Of a stretch of 46,417 nucleotides of DNA, positions 24,855-33,600 are shown piece by piece; position 1 is the first letter of the stretch, and the number at the start of each line of letters is the position of its first letter. The notes below the pieces were generated by a model. That model made no database searches and had not been told where the DNA came from. It was given only the letters and a program-made list of their open reading frames with translations. This DNA comes from WLMZ01 sp031410915 (GTDB taxonomy: Bacteria; Actinomycetota; Acidimicrobiia; Acidimicrobiales; Ilumatobacteraceae), in NCBI GenBank assembly GCA_031410915.1, contig JANNZY010000022.1, positions 1 to 46,417 on the forward strand, given 5' to 3'. The translations under genes were made by a program, and so were the position numbers.

Positions 24855-24963
24855 CACGTCGCCGCACCCGGTGCCGGGGTCGAACCATGTCTGGATCCGA
24901 CGATGATGATCACGTTCATCTCTTCTCCCTTGGTGTCGACGAAGGATGCCTTCGCGCCAAGAC

Positions 24964-25101
24964 TCAACGTATTGACCGAGCAACACATCGCGCAGGGCCA
25001 AAGGTCACCAATGCGCTGAGGTTGCCGGTGATCAAGTTGGGCATGATCGATGCGTCGAGGATGCGGTGATCCGAACATCCGGTGGTGGCGAATGATCGTG
25101 C
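24964..25101 (-). pseudogene. C-terminal remnant of a GMC-family oxidoreductase
   Basis: One minus-strand frame reads CSDHRILDASIMPNLITGN, then LSALVTF and a stop at 24964. This is the diagnostic C-terminal motif of glucose-methanol-choline oxidoreductases (LRVVDASxMPxxxxGN), part of the flavin site. The preceding residues (ATTGC) could be a shortened form of the HxxGTC segment. The rest of the enzyme, some 450 residues, is absent, since the divergent FAD gene starts at 25138. It is a dead fragment marking a deletion or insertion boundary just upstream of the four-gene operon. Confidence 0.6.
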
Positions 25102-25137
25102 GACGGGCGTCGCCCGCGCATCACATCAGGGAGAGTC

Positions 25138-26376
25138 ATGGACAGCTCAGTCGACGTCGTGGTGGTCGGTGGTGGTATCGGCGGGTCAAGCCTCGCCGCT
25201 GTTCTTGCTCGGGGTGGGCTCGCGGTCAGGGTGCTCGAGCGCACCGAGGTGTTTCCTGATCGTGTTCGCGGCGAGATGTACGTACCGTGGGGTGTCGCCA
25301 TCGCCGAGGAACTCGGACTGCTTCGACCCCTGCTCGACGCGGGTGCCCGGTTCACGACCGAGTGGGTGTACTACGACAGCGCGTTTCCGGCCGAAATCGC
25401 GGAACAGAACGGCGTGCACGTGCCCGCTGCTGTGCCAGGGGGCTGCCGGGGAATCTTGAACTTCACCCATCCCGCGGCCTGCCAGGCGCTCACCGACCAT
25501 GCCGCGGCCTGCGGTGCCCGCGTCGAACGGGGCGTCCACGGGATCGAGTTGGATCTCCACGATGATCGTCCGGTCGTGCGGTGGCGAGATCGTGACGGAG
25601 CGCTGAACACGACCGAAGCGGCATTGCTCGTCGGGGCGGATGGCCGCGCATCCATCGTCCGAAAGGCCGCCGGCATCGAGCTCCACAGCGACCCCGTCCG
25701 GCAGTACATGACAGGTGGGCTCGTCGAAGGAACCGAGCCACTCGCGAGTCACATCGACTCCTACGGCACCGGACCCGACGTGAACTGGTACAGCTTCCCG
25801 CAGGGCCCGTCGAGGTCGCGGGTGTACCTTGCGCACCACGACGTGCACCGCTATGCCGGTTCCGACGGCGCAGCTCGTTATCTCGCAGACCTTGCCCAGT
25901 GCGCATCGCCCGACGTCGCCCGTCTGGCCGGCGGGACACTGGTGACACCCATCGCAACCCACGAGTCGGTCGACACCTGGACCGACACGCCCGTCGCACC
26001 TGGAGTCGTCCTGATCGGTGACGCCGCCGGCTTCAACGATCCGATCGTCGGCCAAGGTCTGTCGCTGACCATGGCCGACGTACGTGACGTGGCCCGCATC
26101 ATTCTCGACGCAGGCCGCAAACCCGACGACTTCCAGGACTACGTCGCTCGGCGCCAGGACCGTCACGCGAAACAACGGATCGCTGCCCGCACATCGGCCG
26201 AGATGCTCTGCGCGTTCGGTGACGATGCCGCTCAACGCCGGCTGCGTGCACTTCCGCTTCTCGCCACCGACGAGCTGATCGGGCTCGTGGTGGCCGTGCT
26301 CTTCGCCGGCCCTGACATCCTGCCACCCGGCACCGACGTGCTCACCTCTGCCCAACAGGCATTCCTCGCCGCCTAG
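25138..26376 (+). CDS. FAD-dependent monooxygenase/geranylgeranyl-reductase-like protein
   Basis: A 412-residue class A flavoprotein. The N-terminal dinucleotide-binding motif is VVVGGGIGGSSLAAVLARGG, ending in a glutamate-containing LERTE. The middle DG motif is LLVGADGRASIVRKAAG, and the C-terminal FAD-ribityl motif GDAAGFNDPIVGQGLSLTMAD is complete. These are the three signatures of the PHBH/UbiH group, which hydroxylate or epoxidise substrates with NAD(P)H and oxygen; related reductases share the fold. The ATG is preceded by GGGAGA. It stands alone, divergent from the GMC remnant, and is followed by 224 bases containing a strong hairpin. The substrate is unknown. Confidence 0.85.
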   Translation: MDSSVDVVVVGGGIGGSSLAAVLARGGLAVRVLERTEVFPDRVRGEMYVPWGVAIAEELGLLRPLLDAGARFTTEWVYYDSAFPAEIAEQNGVHVPAAVPGGCRGILNFTHPAACQALTDHAAACGARVERGVHGIELDLHDDRPVVRWRDRDGALNTTEAALLVGADGRASIVRKAAGIELHSDPVRQYMTGGLVEGTEPLASHIDSYGTGPDVNWYSFPQGPSRSRVYLAHHDVHRYAGSDGAARYLADLAQCASPDVARLAGGTLVTPIATHESVDTWTDTPVAPGVVLIGDAAGFNDPIVGQGLSLTMADVRDVARIILDAGRKPDDFQDYVARRQDRHAKQRIAARTSAEMLCAFGDDAAQRRLRALPLLATDELIGLVVAVLFAGPDILPPGTDVLTSAQQAFLAA

Positions 26377-26487
26377 ACACCGCAGCGATTTCCCGCCATC
26401 GTCTCGACTGCCCGCGATGGTTTGCAATGCACTGCGATCGAGCAGGCCGCTGAGCGGTTCCAGGTCGACGTCAACCGCTGCACCGAA

Positions 26488-26508
26488 TGGGGCACAATGG
26501 GTGCCCCA
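26488..26508. terminator. Intergenic hairpin (terminator or operator)
   Basis: TGGGGCAC (26488-26495) and GTGCCCCA (26501-26508) form a perfect 8-bp stem with the loop AATGG, about 110 bases after the flavoprotein stop and 92 bases before the next gene. There is no T-tract. The rest of 26377-26600 shows no convincing gene. Confidence 0.35.
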
Positions 26509-26600
26509 GGCGGATGGTGCAACTGGGCGACGACAGGAACAACCATGCGAACGAGCATCAACGATGACGCCCCGAACTGCTCACGTTTCGACAGACGCCG

Positions 26601-27563
26601 ATGACACGCAGATTCGCAGTACTGGTCAACGCCGCAGCCGGATCTGTGGACGAAACCACCGAAGAACTCGACCAGATCACCCGGGCCTTCGCCGACGAGG
26701 GAATCGACGCGGCGGTGAGCGCGATCGATCCTCGCCTCCTCCCGGATGCGATACGTGACGCCTGGAAGGAAGGGGTCGACGCCATCATCATTGCCGGCGG
26801 CGACGGCAGTGTGAACTGCGCTGCGGGCGTGGCGGCCGGAACCGACATGGTGCTTGGTGTGCTGCCGATGGGAACGTTCAACCACTTTGCGAAGGACCTA
26901 GGCGCGCCGACCAGCGACATCGCCACGTCCGTCCGATGGCTGGCCGCAGCGGTCGCGACTCCCGTCGACATCGGTGAGGTGAACGGCAGGGCTTTCGTGA
27001 ACAACGCATCGATCGGCGTGTATCCGAAGATGGTCGTCGAGCGCGACGCGATCCGGGACCTGCACGGGTGGGGAAAGATCCGGGCGGTGCCGATCGCCGT
27101 CGTCCACACCCTCCGGCGCCTGCCCACGCATCGGCTCCGCCTCACCCTGGACGCGAACGATCCCTTCGCGGTGTCGACCGCCTTCTTGTTCATCGGCAAC
27201 GGCGTGTTCGACGATCACGGCCAGCGGCTCGGCCGCAGGACGTCGCTGACGGATCACCGATTGGGCGTGTACTTCATCGCGACCAACCGACGGTGGCGAT
27301 TGGTCATCAGCGCGATCAAGTCACGACTCGGGGGTCTTGCCTCGACCAAGCAGACCGTGCGCCAACTGGCCCAAGACCTGATCGTCGATGCCGATGACGC
27401 GACGCTCGCAATCGCGCTCGACGGCGAAGCGACCGAGCTGTCCGTGCCACTCGCCTTTCGCTCGCGTCCCGCCGCACTGCATGTACTCGCATCCGCCGAG
27501 AACTCATGCGGCTCTCAGGCTGATCATGAATACGAAGTTCGTGAAGGAGATCACGTGTGGTGA
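26601..27563 (+). CDS. Diacylglycerol/sphingosine kinase-family lipid kinase
   Basis: A 320-residue DAGK catalytic-domain protein. The nucleotide-binding motif is IIAGGDGSVN (residues 64-72, with serine where threonine is usual). The conserved LGVLPMGTFNHFAKDLG follows at about 89-105, then NNASIGVYP and a C-terminal beta domain (ALDGEATELSVPLAFRSRP). Such proteins phosphorylate diacylglycerol, ceramide-like lipids or related alcohols with ATP at the membrane face. The ATG directly follows a 5' stretch rich in short repeats without an obvious promoter. The 3' end overlaps the next gene by 7 bases, and the AAGGAGA for that gene lies inside this one. Confidence 0.85.
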   Translation: MTRRFAVLVNAAAGSVDETTEELDQITRAFADEGIDAAVSAIDPRLLPDAIRDAWKEGVDAIIIAGGDGSVNCAAGVAAGTDMVLGVLPMGTFNHFAKDLGAPTSDIATSVRWLAAAVATPVDIGEVNGRAFVNNASIGVYPKMVVERDAIRDLHGWGKIRAVPIAVVHTLRRLPTHRLRLTLDANDPFAVSTAFLFIGNGVFDDHGQRLGRRTSLTDHRLGVYFIATNRRWRLVISAIKSRLGGLASTKQTVRQLAQDLIVDADDATLAIALDGEATELSVPLAFRSRPAALHVLASAENSCGSQADHEYEVREGDHVW

Positions 27564-28708
27564 ACCGGTTCGAGGTCTTGGTGGTCGGTGGTGGCATCGC
27601 CGGCGTGTCAGTCGGAGCCGAGCTCGCCGTGGACCGCACGGTGTGCTTGGTCGAGATGGAGGCGTCGCTCGCGTTCCACACGACCGGGCGGTCGGCAGCG
27701 ACGTACCTGGAGAGCTATGGCGGCCCGATCATTCGTGGACTCACGGTGTCGAGCCGGTCTTTCTTCGAGGATCCCCCGGACGGCTTTGATTCGCCGTTGT
27801 TGACGCCGATGCCGCTGCTGTGGCTCGGCGGGATCGGCGAGCGCCAACGGATCGAAGACCTCGAGCGAGAGGTCAAGCCGCTCGTTCCGTCGGTCCAACT
27901 GGTCTCTCCCCAGGAGGCCACTGAGATGTGCCCGATCCTGCGCGGCGAGTTGCTCGAAATGTGCATGCTCGAGCCCGGATCGATGGAGCTCGACGTCAGT
28001 GCGCTCCACCAGGGATACGTCAGGTCGCTGCGGCGGCTCGGGGGCGAGATCCGGACGTCGTCAGGTGTCGTTGCACTCGCCGCGGTCGACGGGGGTTGGC
28101 GGGCGACGACGCGCGACGGGGAGGTCTACGAGGCTCCGGTCGTCGTGAACGCCGCGGGAGCGTGGGGCGATGAGGTGGCCGCCATTGCCGGCATTGCGCC
28201 CGTCGGCTTGCAACCACTGCGTCGAACGCTGTTCACGATCAACGCTCGCTCGGCGATGCGGCCGGCTGACATGCCGATGATCGGCGACATCGGCGGAACC
28301 TTCTACATGAAGCCCGAAGGGACCCAGTTCCTCTGCTCGCCGGCTGACGAGACACCGTCGCCGCCGTGCGACGCAAAGGTCGACGAGATCGATGTCGCCC
28401 GCGCACTCGATCGCATTCGCGAGACCACCACGCTCGAGGCCCGCAGCGTCGCGTCATCGTGGGCCGGACTGCGGACGTTCACGCCTGATCGATCGCCTCT
28501 CGCCTGCTACGACCCGGGTGCCGACGGCTTCTTCTGGCTCGTGGGACAGGGCGGGTACGGCATCCAGACCGCGCCATCGTTGGCACGAGTCGCGGCCGGG
28601 CTGATCCGGGGCGGCGGGATCCCCTCCGACATCGCCGCACTCGGGCTGGAGGCCGCGCACATGCACCGCGACCGGCTGCTCGGCAGCACTGGCGTCACGA
28701 GTCACTGA
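27557..28708 (+). CDS. FAD-dependent oxidoreductase, DAO (D-amino-acid oxidase/dehydrogenase) family
   Basis: A 383-residue DAO-fold flavoenzyme. It has the N-terminal FAD motif VLVVGGGIAGVSVGAELA with acidic CLVEME, the HTTGRSAATYLESYGGP segment typical of D-arginine dehydrogenase-like members, a substrate-domain region (LEPGSMELDVSALHQGYVRSL), and a C-terminal GLRTFTPDRSPLACYDP with GQGGYGIQTAPSLARVAAGL that closes the flavin site. The probable reaction is oxidative deamination of an amino acid or oxidation of a related amine or hydroxyacid. GTG at 27557 or 27560 are both plausible starts behind AAGGAGA (27544-27550). The stop overlaps the MmgE/PrpD ATG (TGATG). Confidence 0.87.
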   Translation: MVNRFEVLVVGGGIAGVSVGAELAVDRTVCLVEMEASLAFHTTGRSAATYLESYGGPIIRGLTVSSRSFFEDPPDGFDSPLLTPMPLLWLGGIGERQRIEDLEREVKPLVPSVQLVSPQEATEMCPILRGELLEMCMLEPGSMELDVSALHQGYVRSLRRLGGEIRTSSGVVALAAVDGGWRATTRDGEVYEAPVVVNAAGAWGDEVAAIAGIAPVGLQPLRRTLFTINARSAMRPADMPMIGDIGGTFYMKPEGTQFLCSPADETPSPPCDAKVDEIDVARALDRIRETTTLEARSVASSWAGLRTFTPDRSPLACYDPGADGFFWLVGQGGYGIQTAPSLARVAAGLIRGGGIPSDIAALGLEAAHMHRDRLLGSTGVTSH

Positions 28709-30063
28709 TGGCAACACGCGCGCCGGCACTCGACGTCATCGGCGACTTCGTCGATCGGCTCGATGCGACGTCGATCCCCCAGGAGGCACGCGCACAGGCC
28801 GGACGGGCATTGCGTGACACGCTGGGAACCATGCTCGGAGGAACGGCGACGAAGGCGGCCGGGATCGCGGCGGTCGTCGCTCGACGTGATCACGGAACCG
28901 CTCCGCTCGCTGCGGGCGGCGCGGCGAGCAACTCGATGGCGGCATTCGCGAACGGTGTTGCTGCGAGCGCGCTCGACTTCGACGACGGTCATTACCGCGG
29001 CGGCGCCATCCATCCCGCATCGGCGATCGTGGCGACGCTGCTGGCGCTGTCGACGCCGGACACAACGGTCGATGAGTTCCTCGTCGCACACGTGGCCGGC
29101 GTCGAAGTCGGCATCCGCGCCGCGCACCTGTTGTGGCCCCGTCACAACGACGACGACTATCATTGCACGGGTACGGCCGGCGCGATCGGCGCTGCAGTCG
29201 CAGGTGCCAAGCTCTGCGGTCTCGATGCCGACGGGATCTCCCGGGCGATCGCCATCGCGTGGGCGCACGCCCCGATGTCAGCGTTCCAGTGGCCGATGCT
29301 GAAGGAATCCATCGGATGGGCGGCGGCCACCGCCACCACCGCCGTGCACCTGTCGTCGGCGGGTTTCATGCGGTTCCCGACGGCTCGGCGCCCACCGTCA
29401 CCGGACGTCTTCCCGCCTACTCCGTTCGACCGGGGCCACGCCATGGACGACCCGTTCGTCGCCACCTGGGGAACCGTGTGGGAGACGGCGAACACCTACT
29501 TCAAGCCGTTCGCCGCGTGCCGCTACACGCACGCCGCGGCCGGAGGACTGCAGTCGTTCATGCGCGACCAACGGATCGTGGCGAGCGACATCGAGTCGAT
29601 CGCGGTCGGCACGCACCGATCTGCGGTGTTTCTGGACGATCCGTCTCCTCCGACGCTCGAGCACGCGCAGTACAGCTTCCAGTTCGTGCTCGCCGCGATC
29701 GCGATGTTCGGCGCTGCGGGAGCGAACGAGATCTGCGAAGCGAACGTGATCAACGACGAACTCCTCTCGGTCGCCGCCCGCGTGACCGTGGCGTACGCGC
29801 CAGAGCTCGACGCCCTCTATCCGGCGCATTACCCAGCGACGCTCGCGATCACGACTCGCGATGGTCAACGGGCAGATCTCGTCTGCGAGATCGCACCCGG
29901 CGACTCGGAGGATCCGATGACGGACGATCAGCTCCAGTCGAAGTTCGTCGGGCTCGTCGAGCCCTTCCTCGGACACGAGGAGGCTGCATCACTGTCCCGC
30001 GATCTGGACCACCCGACCGGCTCGATCACCGGCCTGTTCGAGCGCGCCATCGCCGGGTGTTGA
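28708..30063 (+). CDS. MmgE/PrpD-family protein
   Basis: A 451-residue member of the 2-methylcitrate dehydratase/cis-aconitate decarboxylase superfamily. The all-helical N-terminal domain has RDTLGTMLGG, AAFANGVAASALDFDDGHYRGGAIHPAS and the conserved YHCTGTAGAIGAAVAGAKL. The lid domain begins near DPFVATWGTVWE and includes NTYFKPFAACRYTHAAAG. PrpD itself dehydrates 2-methylcitrate, but most family members have other substrates, and no methylcitrate synthase or methylisocitrate lyase is present here. I therefore do not assign prpD. It is translationally coupled to the DAO-type oxidase, so both probably act on one small hydroxyacid or amino-acid derivative. Confidence 0.87.
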   Translation: MATRAPALDVIGDFVDRLDATSIPQEARAQAGRALRDTLGTMLGGTATKAAGIAAVVARRDHGTAPLAAGGAASNSMAAFANGVAASALDFDDGHYRGGAIHPASAIVATLLALSTPDTTVDEFLVAHVAGVEVGIRAAHLLWPRHNDDDYHCTGTAGAIGAAVAGAKLCGLDADGISRAIAIAWAHAPMSAFQWPMLKESIGWAAATATTAVHLSSAGFMRFPTARRPPSPDVFPPTPFDRGHAMDDPFVATWGTVWETANTYFKPFAACRYTHAAAGGLQSFMRDQRIVASDIESIAVGTHRSAVFLDDPSPPTLEHAQYSFQFVLAAIAMFGAAGANEICEANVINDELLSVAARVTVAYAPELDALYPAHYPATLAITTRDGQRADLVCEIAPGDSEDPMTDDQLQSKFVGLVEPFLGHEEAASLSRDLDHPTGSITGLFERAIAGC

Positions 30064-30080
30064 TGACGGGCACGTCGCGC

Positions 30081-30104
30081 GTCGTCGGCGAGGTCGCCGA
30101 CGAC
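30081..30104. terminator. Hairpin between convergent genes (putative bidirectional terminator)
   Basis: GTCGTCGGC (30081-30089) and GCCGACGAC (30096-30104) form a 9-bp perfect stem with a 6-base loop. It occupies the 41-base gap between the PrpD-like gene and the convergent AsnC gene and abuts the AsnC stop codon. There is no T-tract. Confidence 0.5.
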
Positions 30105-30551
30105 TCACGCTCCGGAGCGGTCGCGGAGGATGCGCATCGGGATGTGCGAATCGAGCCGGGCAAGCGACCGCATCGCCGCGATCTCGTTGTGGTACAGGTG
30201 CTCGTACGTCGCAAGATCCTTGGTCTCGATGGTGATGATGTAGTCGGGGTGGCCGAACATGCGACGAAAGTCGGTCACGCCGTCGCTCGCAAGCACGAGC
30301 GATTCGAATCGCTCGACCGCGTCAGGGTCGTTCGAGGTCATGTCGGCAAAGATCGTCACGCTCAGTCCGCGGTCGATCTGGACGGGGTCGACGACTGCGG
30401 TGAAGCGCCGGATGACCCCGGATTCGGTGAGCCGCTTCACCCGTTGCAAACAGGGTGACGGGCTGAGTCCGACTCGCTCGGCGAGGTCGAGGTTGGAGAT
30501 CCGCCCGTCGCGCTGCAACTCGGCGAGAATGTGTCGATCGATCGCGTCCAC
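30105..30551 (-). CDS. Lrp/AsnC-family transcriptional regulator
   Basis: A 148-residue feast/famine regulator. The N-terminal helix-turn-helix reads AIDRHILAELQRDGRISNLDLAERVGLSPSPCLQRVKRL, followed by the RAM ligand-binding domain (RGLSVTIFADM, then FGHPDYIITIETKDLATYEHL). The family senses amino acids and controls their metabolism. The frame is open upstream to 30758 with an ATG at 30629. I prefer the GTG at 30551 because it yields the normal family length and begins right at the first helix. It is divergent from the 2-oxoacid:ferredoxin oxidoreductase operon, which is its likely target and which contains an amino-acid dehydrogenase. The intergenic ATCGTC repeats near 30562-30580 are a weak operator candidate. 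Confidence 0.85.
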   Translation of the reverse strand: MDAIDRHILAELQRDGRISNLDLAERVGLSPSPCLQRVKRLTESGVIRRFTAVVDPVQIDRGLSVTIFADMTSNDPDAVERFESLVLASDGVTDFRRMFGHPDYIITIETKDLATYEHLYHNEIAAMRSLARLDSHIPMRILRDRSGA

Positions 30552-30663
30552 AGCACAGAATATCGTCGAACAATCGTCAATCAGCGAAACATGCCACTCT
30601 TCACGTGTCTTCACCACATTTTTCGACATCAGTTGCTGCGCTGTTTCGCGTACCGTTCGACCC

Positions 30664-33600
30664 GTGACACACGGTGCCGTTCGTACTCTCCCGCCCGACG
30701 GCTTCTCGCTGGATGACAAGTACCTCGCGTCGAGCGGATCGGTGGTGATGTCCGGCATCCAAGCGCTCGTGCGCCTGCCGATCGATCAACGGCGGCGCGA
30801 CGTGGCGGCCGGTCTGAACACGGCGACGTTGATCAGTGGATACCGGGGCTCGCCACTGGGCGGGTTCGACATGGCGCTGGAGCGTGCCGGTGTTCTGTTG
30901 ACCGAACACCACGTTCGGTTCATGCCGGGTGTCAACGAGGATCTTGCGGCGACGGCAGTGCTCGGGTCGCAGCTGGCGAACACGTTCCCGGGCCCACGCT
31001 ACGACGGCGTGTTGGGCATGTGGTACGGCAAAGGGCCGGGCGTCGACCGGAGTGGCGACGCGTTCCGTCACGCCAACACCGCTGGCGTCGGACGCCACGG
31101 CGGCGTGCTCGCGGTCGCGGGCGACGATCCGGGTGCGAAGTCGTCGACGGTCGCTTCGGCGTCGGAGTTCGCCCTGCTCGATGCGCAGATGCCGATCCTG
31201 TATCCCGGCAACGTGCAAGAAGTGCTCGAGCTCGGATTGCTCGGCTTCGCGCTGTCGCGGTGGTGCGGATCGTGGGTCGGGCTCAAGACCGTCACCAACG
31301 TCGCCGACGCGTTCAGCACCGTCTCGCTGTCGTCGGTCGATTCCCCTGTGATCATCCCCGAGTTCGAGTACGCCGGATCCCGGTGGGCGCACACCCAGAA
31401 CGCGAACCTGCTCGCACCGGACAGCATCATCCAAGAGCGCGAGATGCACGAGGGCCGGTCCGAGGCTGCCCGCCGCTTCATCACTGCGAACGACGTCAAC
31501 CGCGTCGTGGTCGACGGAGACGATGCATGGCTCGGCATCGTCGCCGCAGGCAAGACGTACTACGACGTCGTCGGTGCGCTCGAGACGCTCGGGATCGATC
31601 TCGACGAAGCTCGCCGGCTCGGCGTTCGGGTCCTCAAGCTCGGCGCCCTGCATCCGCTCGACAGTGCCGCAGTGCAGCACTTCGCCCGGGGGCTGCGCGA
31701 GATCCTCGTCATCGAGGAGAAGCGGGCGTTCATCGAGCTGTTCCTGCGCGAGGCCCTCTACGGCCGAGCCGGCGCACCGCTCATCACGGGCAAGCGCGAC
31801 GAGACCGGCGCGTGGCTCGTCCCGGGATACGGCGAGCTCGACACCGACACCATCGGTGCCGTGTTGCGGGCCCGCCTCGGCCAGCACGTGCCGGCCGAGC
31901 GGCTGCGCCAGTCAGCACCGCCACTCCGCGCCCGGTCGTTGATCCCGTTGACCGTTGCCGACTCGCGCACCCCGTACTTCTGCTCGGGCTGTCCGCACAG
32001 CCGGTCGACGGTGGTGCCCGACGGTTCTATCGCGAACGGAGCGGTCGGCTGTTCGACGATGGCGATGTGGATGGATCGCGACACCGAGAACATCCTGCAC
32101 ATGGGTGCCGAGGGTGTGCACTGGGTGGGCGCATCGATGTTCAGCGACACCCCGCACATCTTCCAGAACATCGGTGACGGCACCTTCTTGCACTCGGGAT
32201 CGCTCGCGATCCGCCAAGCGGTCGCGGCGAAGTCGAACATCACCTACAAGCTGCTCTACAACGCAGCGGTCGCGATGACCGGCGGTCAACGCCACGACGC
32301 CGACATGCCGGTCACCGCGGTGGCGGCCGCACTGGTGGCCGAGGGTGTGGCCAGAGTGCTCGTGGTCGCGCACGACCCGACGTCGTACGAGCCGGGCGAT
32401 CTGCCTGGATCCGTGGAGGTGTGGCATCGCGACCGGGTGATGGAGGCCCAGGCGGTGCTCCGCGAGATCCCAGGCGTGACGGTGATGATCTACGACCAGC
32501 CGTGCGCGGCTGACCTGCGCCGCAAGCGCAAGCGTGGCCTCGCCGTCATGCCGGCGCATCGCATCTTCATCAACGAGGCGGTCTGCGAAGGATGCGGCGA
32601 CTGCGGGGCAAAGTCGAACTGCCTCTCGGTGCAGCCGGTCGAGACCCCGTTCGGGCGCAAGACGCAGATCCACCAGGCGAGCTGCAACCTCGACGACACC
32701 TGCACCACCGGCCACTGCCCGGCGTTCGTCAAGGTCACCCCGGCACAGCACGCCAAGCGGCAGCTCGCGGCCATGCCGGGCACGGACTCGGTGCCTGAAC
32801 CGATCCGCCACGTCGGCAGCTCGGTCAACGTGTTGATGACCGGCGTCGGCGGCACCGGCGTCGTCACGGTGAACCAGACGCTCGGCGTCGCGGCCCGGCT
32901 GGAGGGTCTGTTCTCGACAGGGCTCGACCAGACGGGACTCGCCCAGAAGGGCGGCAGCGTGGTGTCGCACCTGCGCATCGACACGAGTCCGATCGAGGGC
33001 GCGACGCTCATCAACGACGGGGCCGCCGACGTTCTGCTCGCCTTCGATCTCGTGACTGCGGCGCAGGACGGCAACCTCAAGCGAACCAGTCCTGCTCGCA
33101 CCGTCGTCGTCATGAACACCGCGGTCACCCCCACCGGGCCCCAGGTTCGGTCGGTCGATGCGCCAGCACCGTCGATGGACCGGCTCGAGCGGCGGATCGC
33201 GGCGTCAAGCCGGGCCGACCTCGGTGTCTCGCTCGACGGTGATGGCTTGTCGACCGCACTGTTCGGCGACCACCTCCCGTCGAACTTCGTGGTCCTGGGC
33301 GCGGCGTACCAAAGCGGCCTTCTCCCGCTGGCCTCGGCTTCGATCGAGCGGGCGATCGAACTCAACGGTGCCGGCGCGGCGACCAACATCGCCGCGTTTC
33401 GCGTCGGCCGGCTCGTCGTGCACGATCCCGCCGCGGCCGGACGGCTCACGAGCGAGCGAGCAGCCGCGGTCGTGCGCCGCGCCACCGTCACCGCGACGGC
33501 CCGGCGGGCGATCGATCGCGCCGACCTGCCGACCGAGGTGCGCGAGATGGTCTCGCTCCGCGTCGCCGATCTCACGGCTTACCAGTCACACGCGTACGCG

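Noticed and set aside
28708..30063. Naming the MmgE/PrpD protein prpD
   Set aside because: No methylcitrate synthase or methylisocitrate lyase nearby, and the family is functionally broad.
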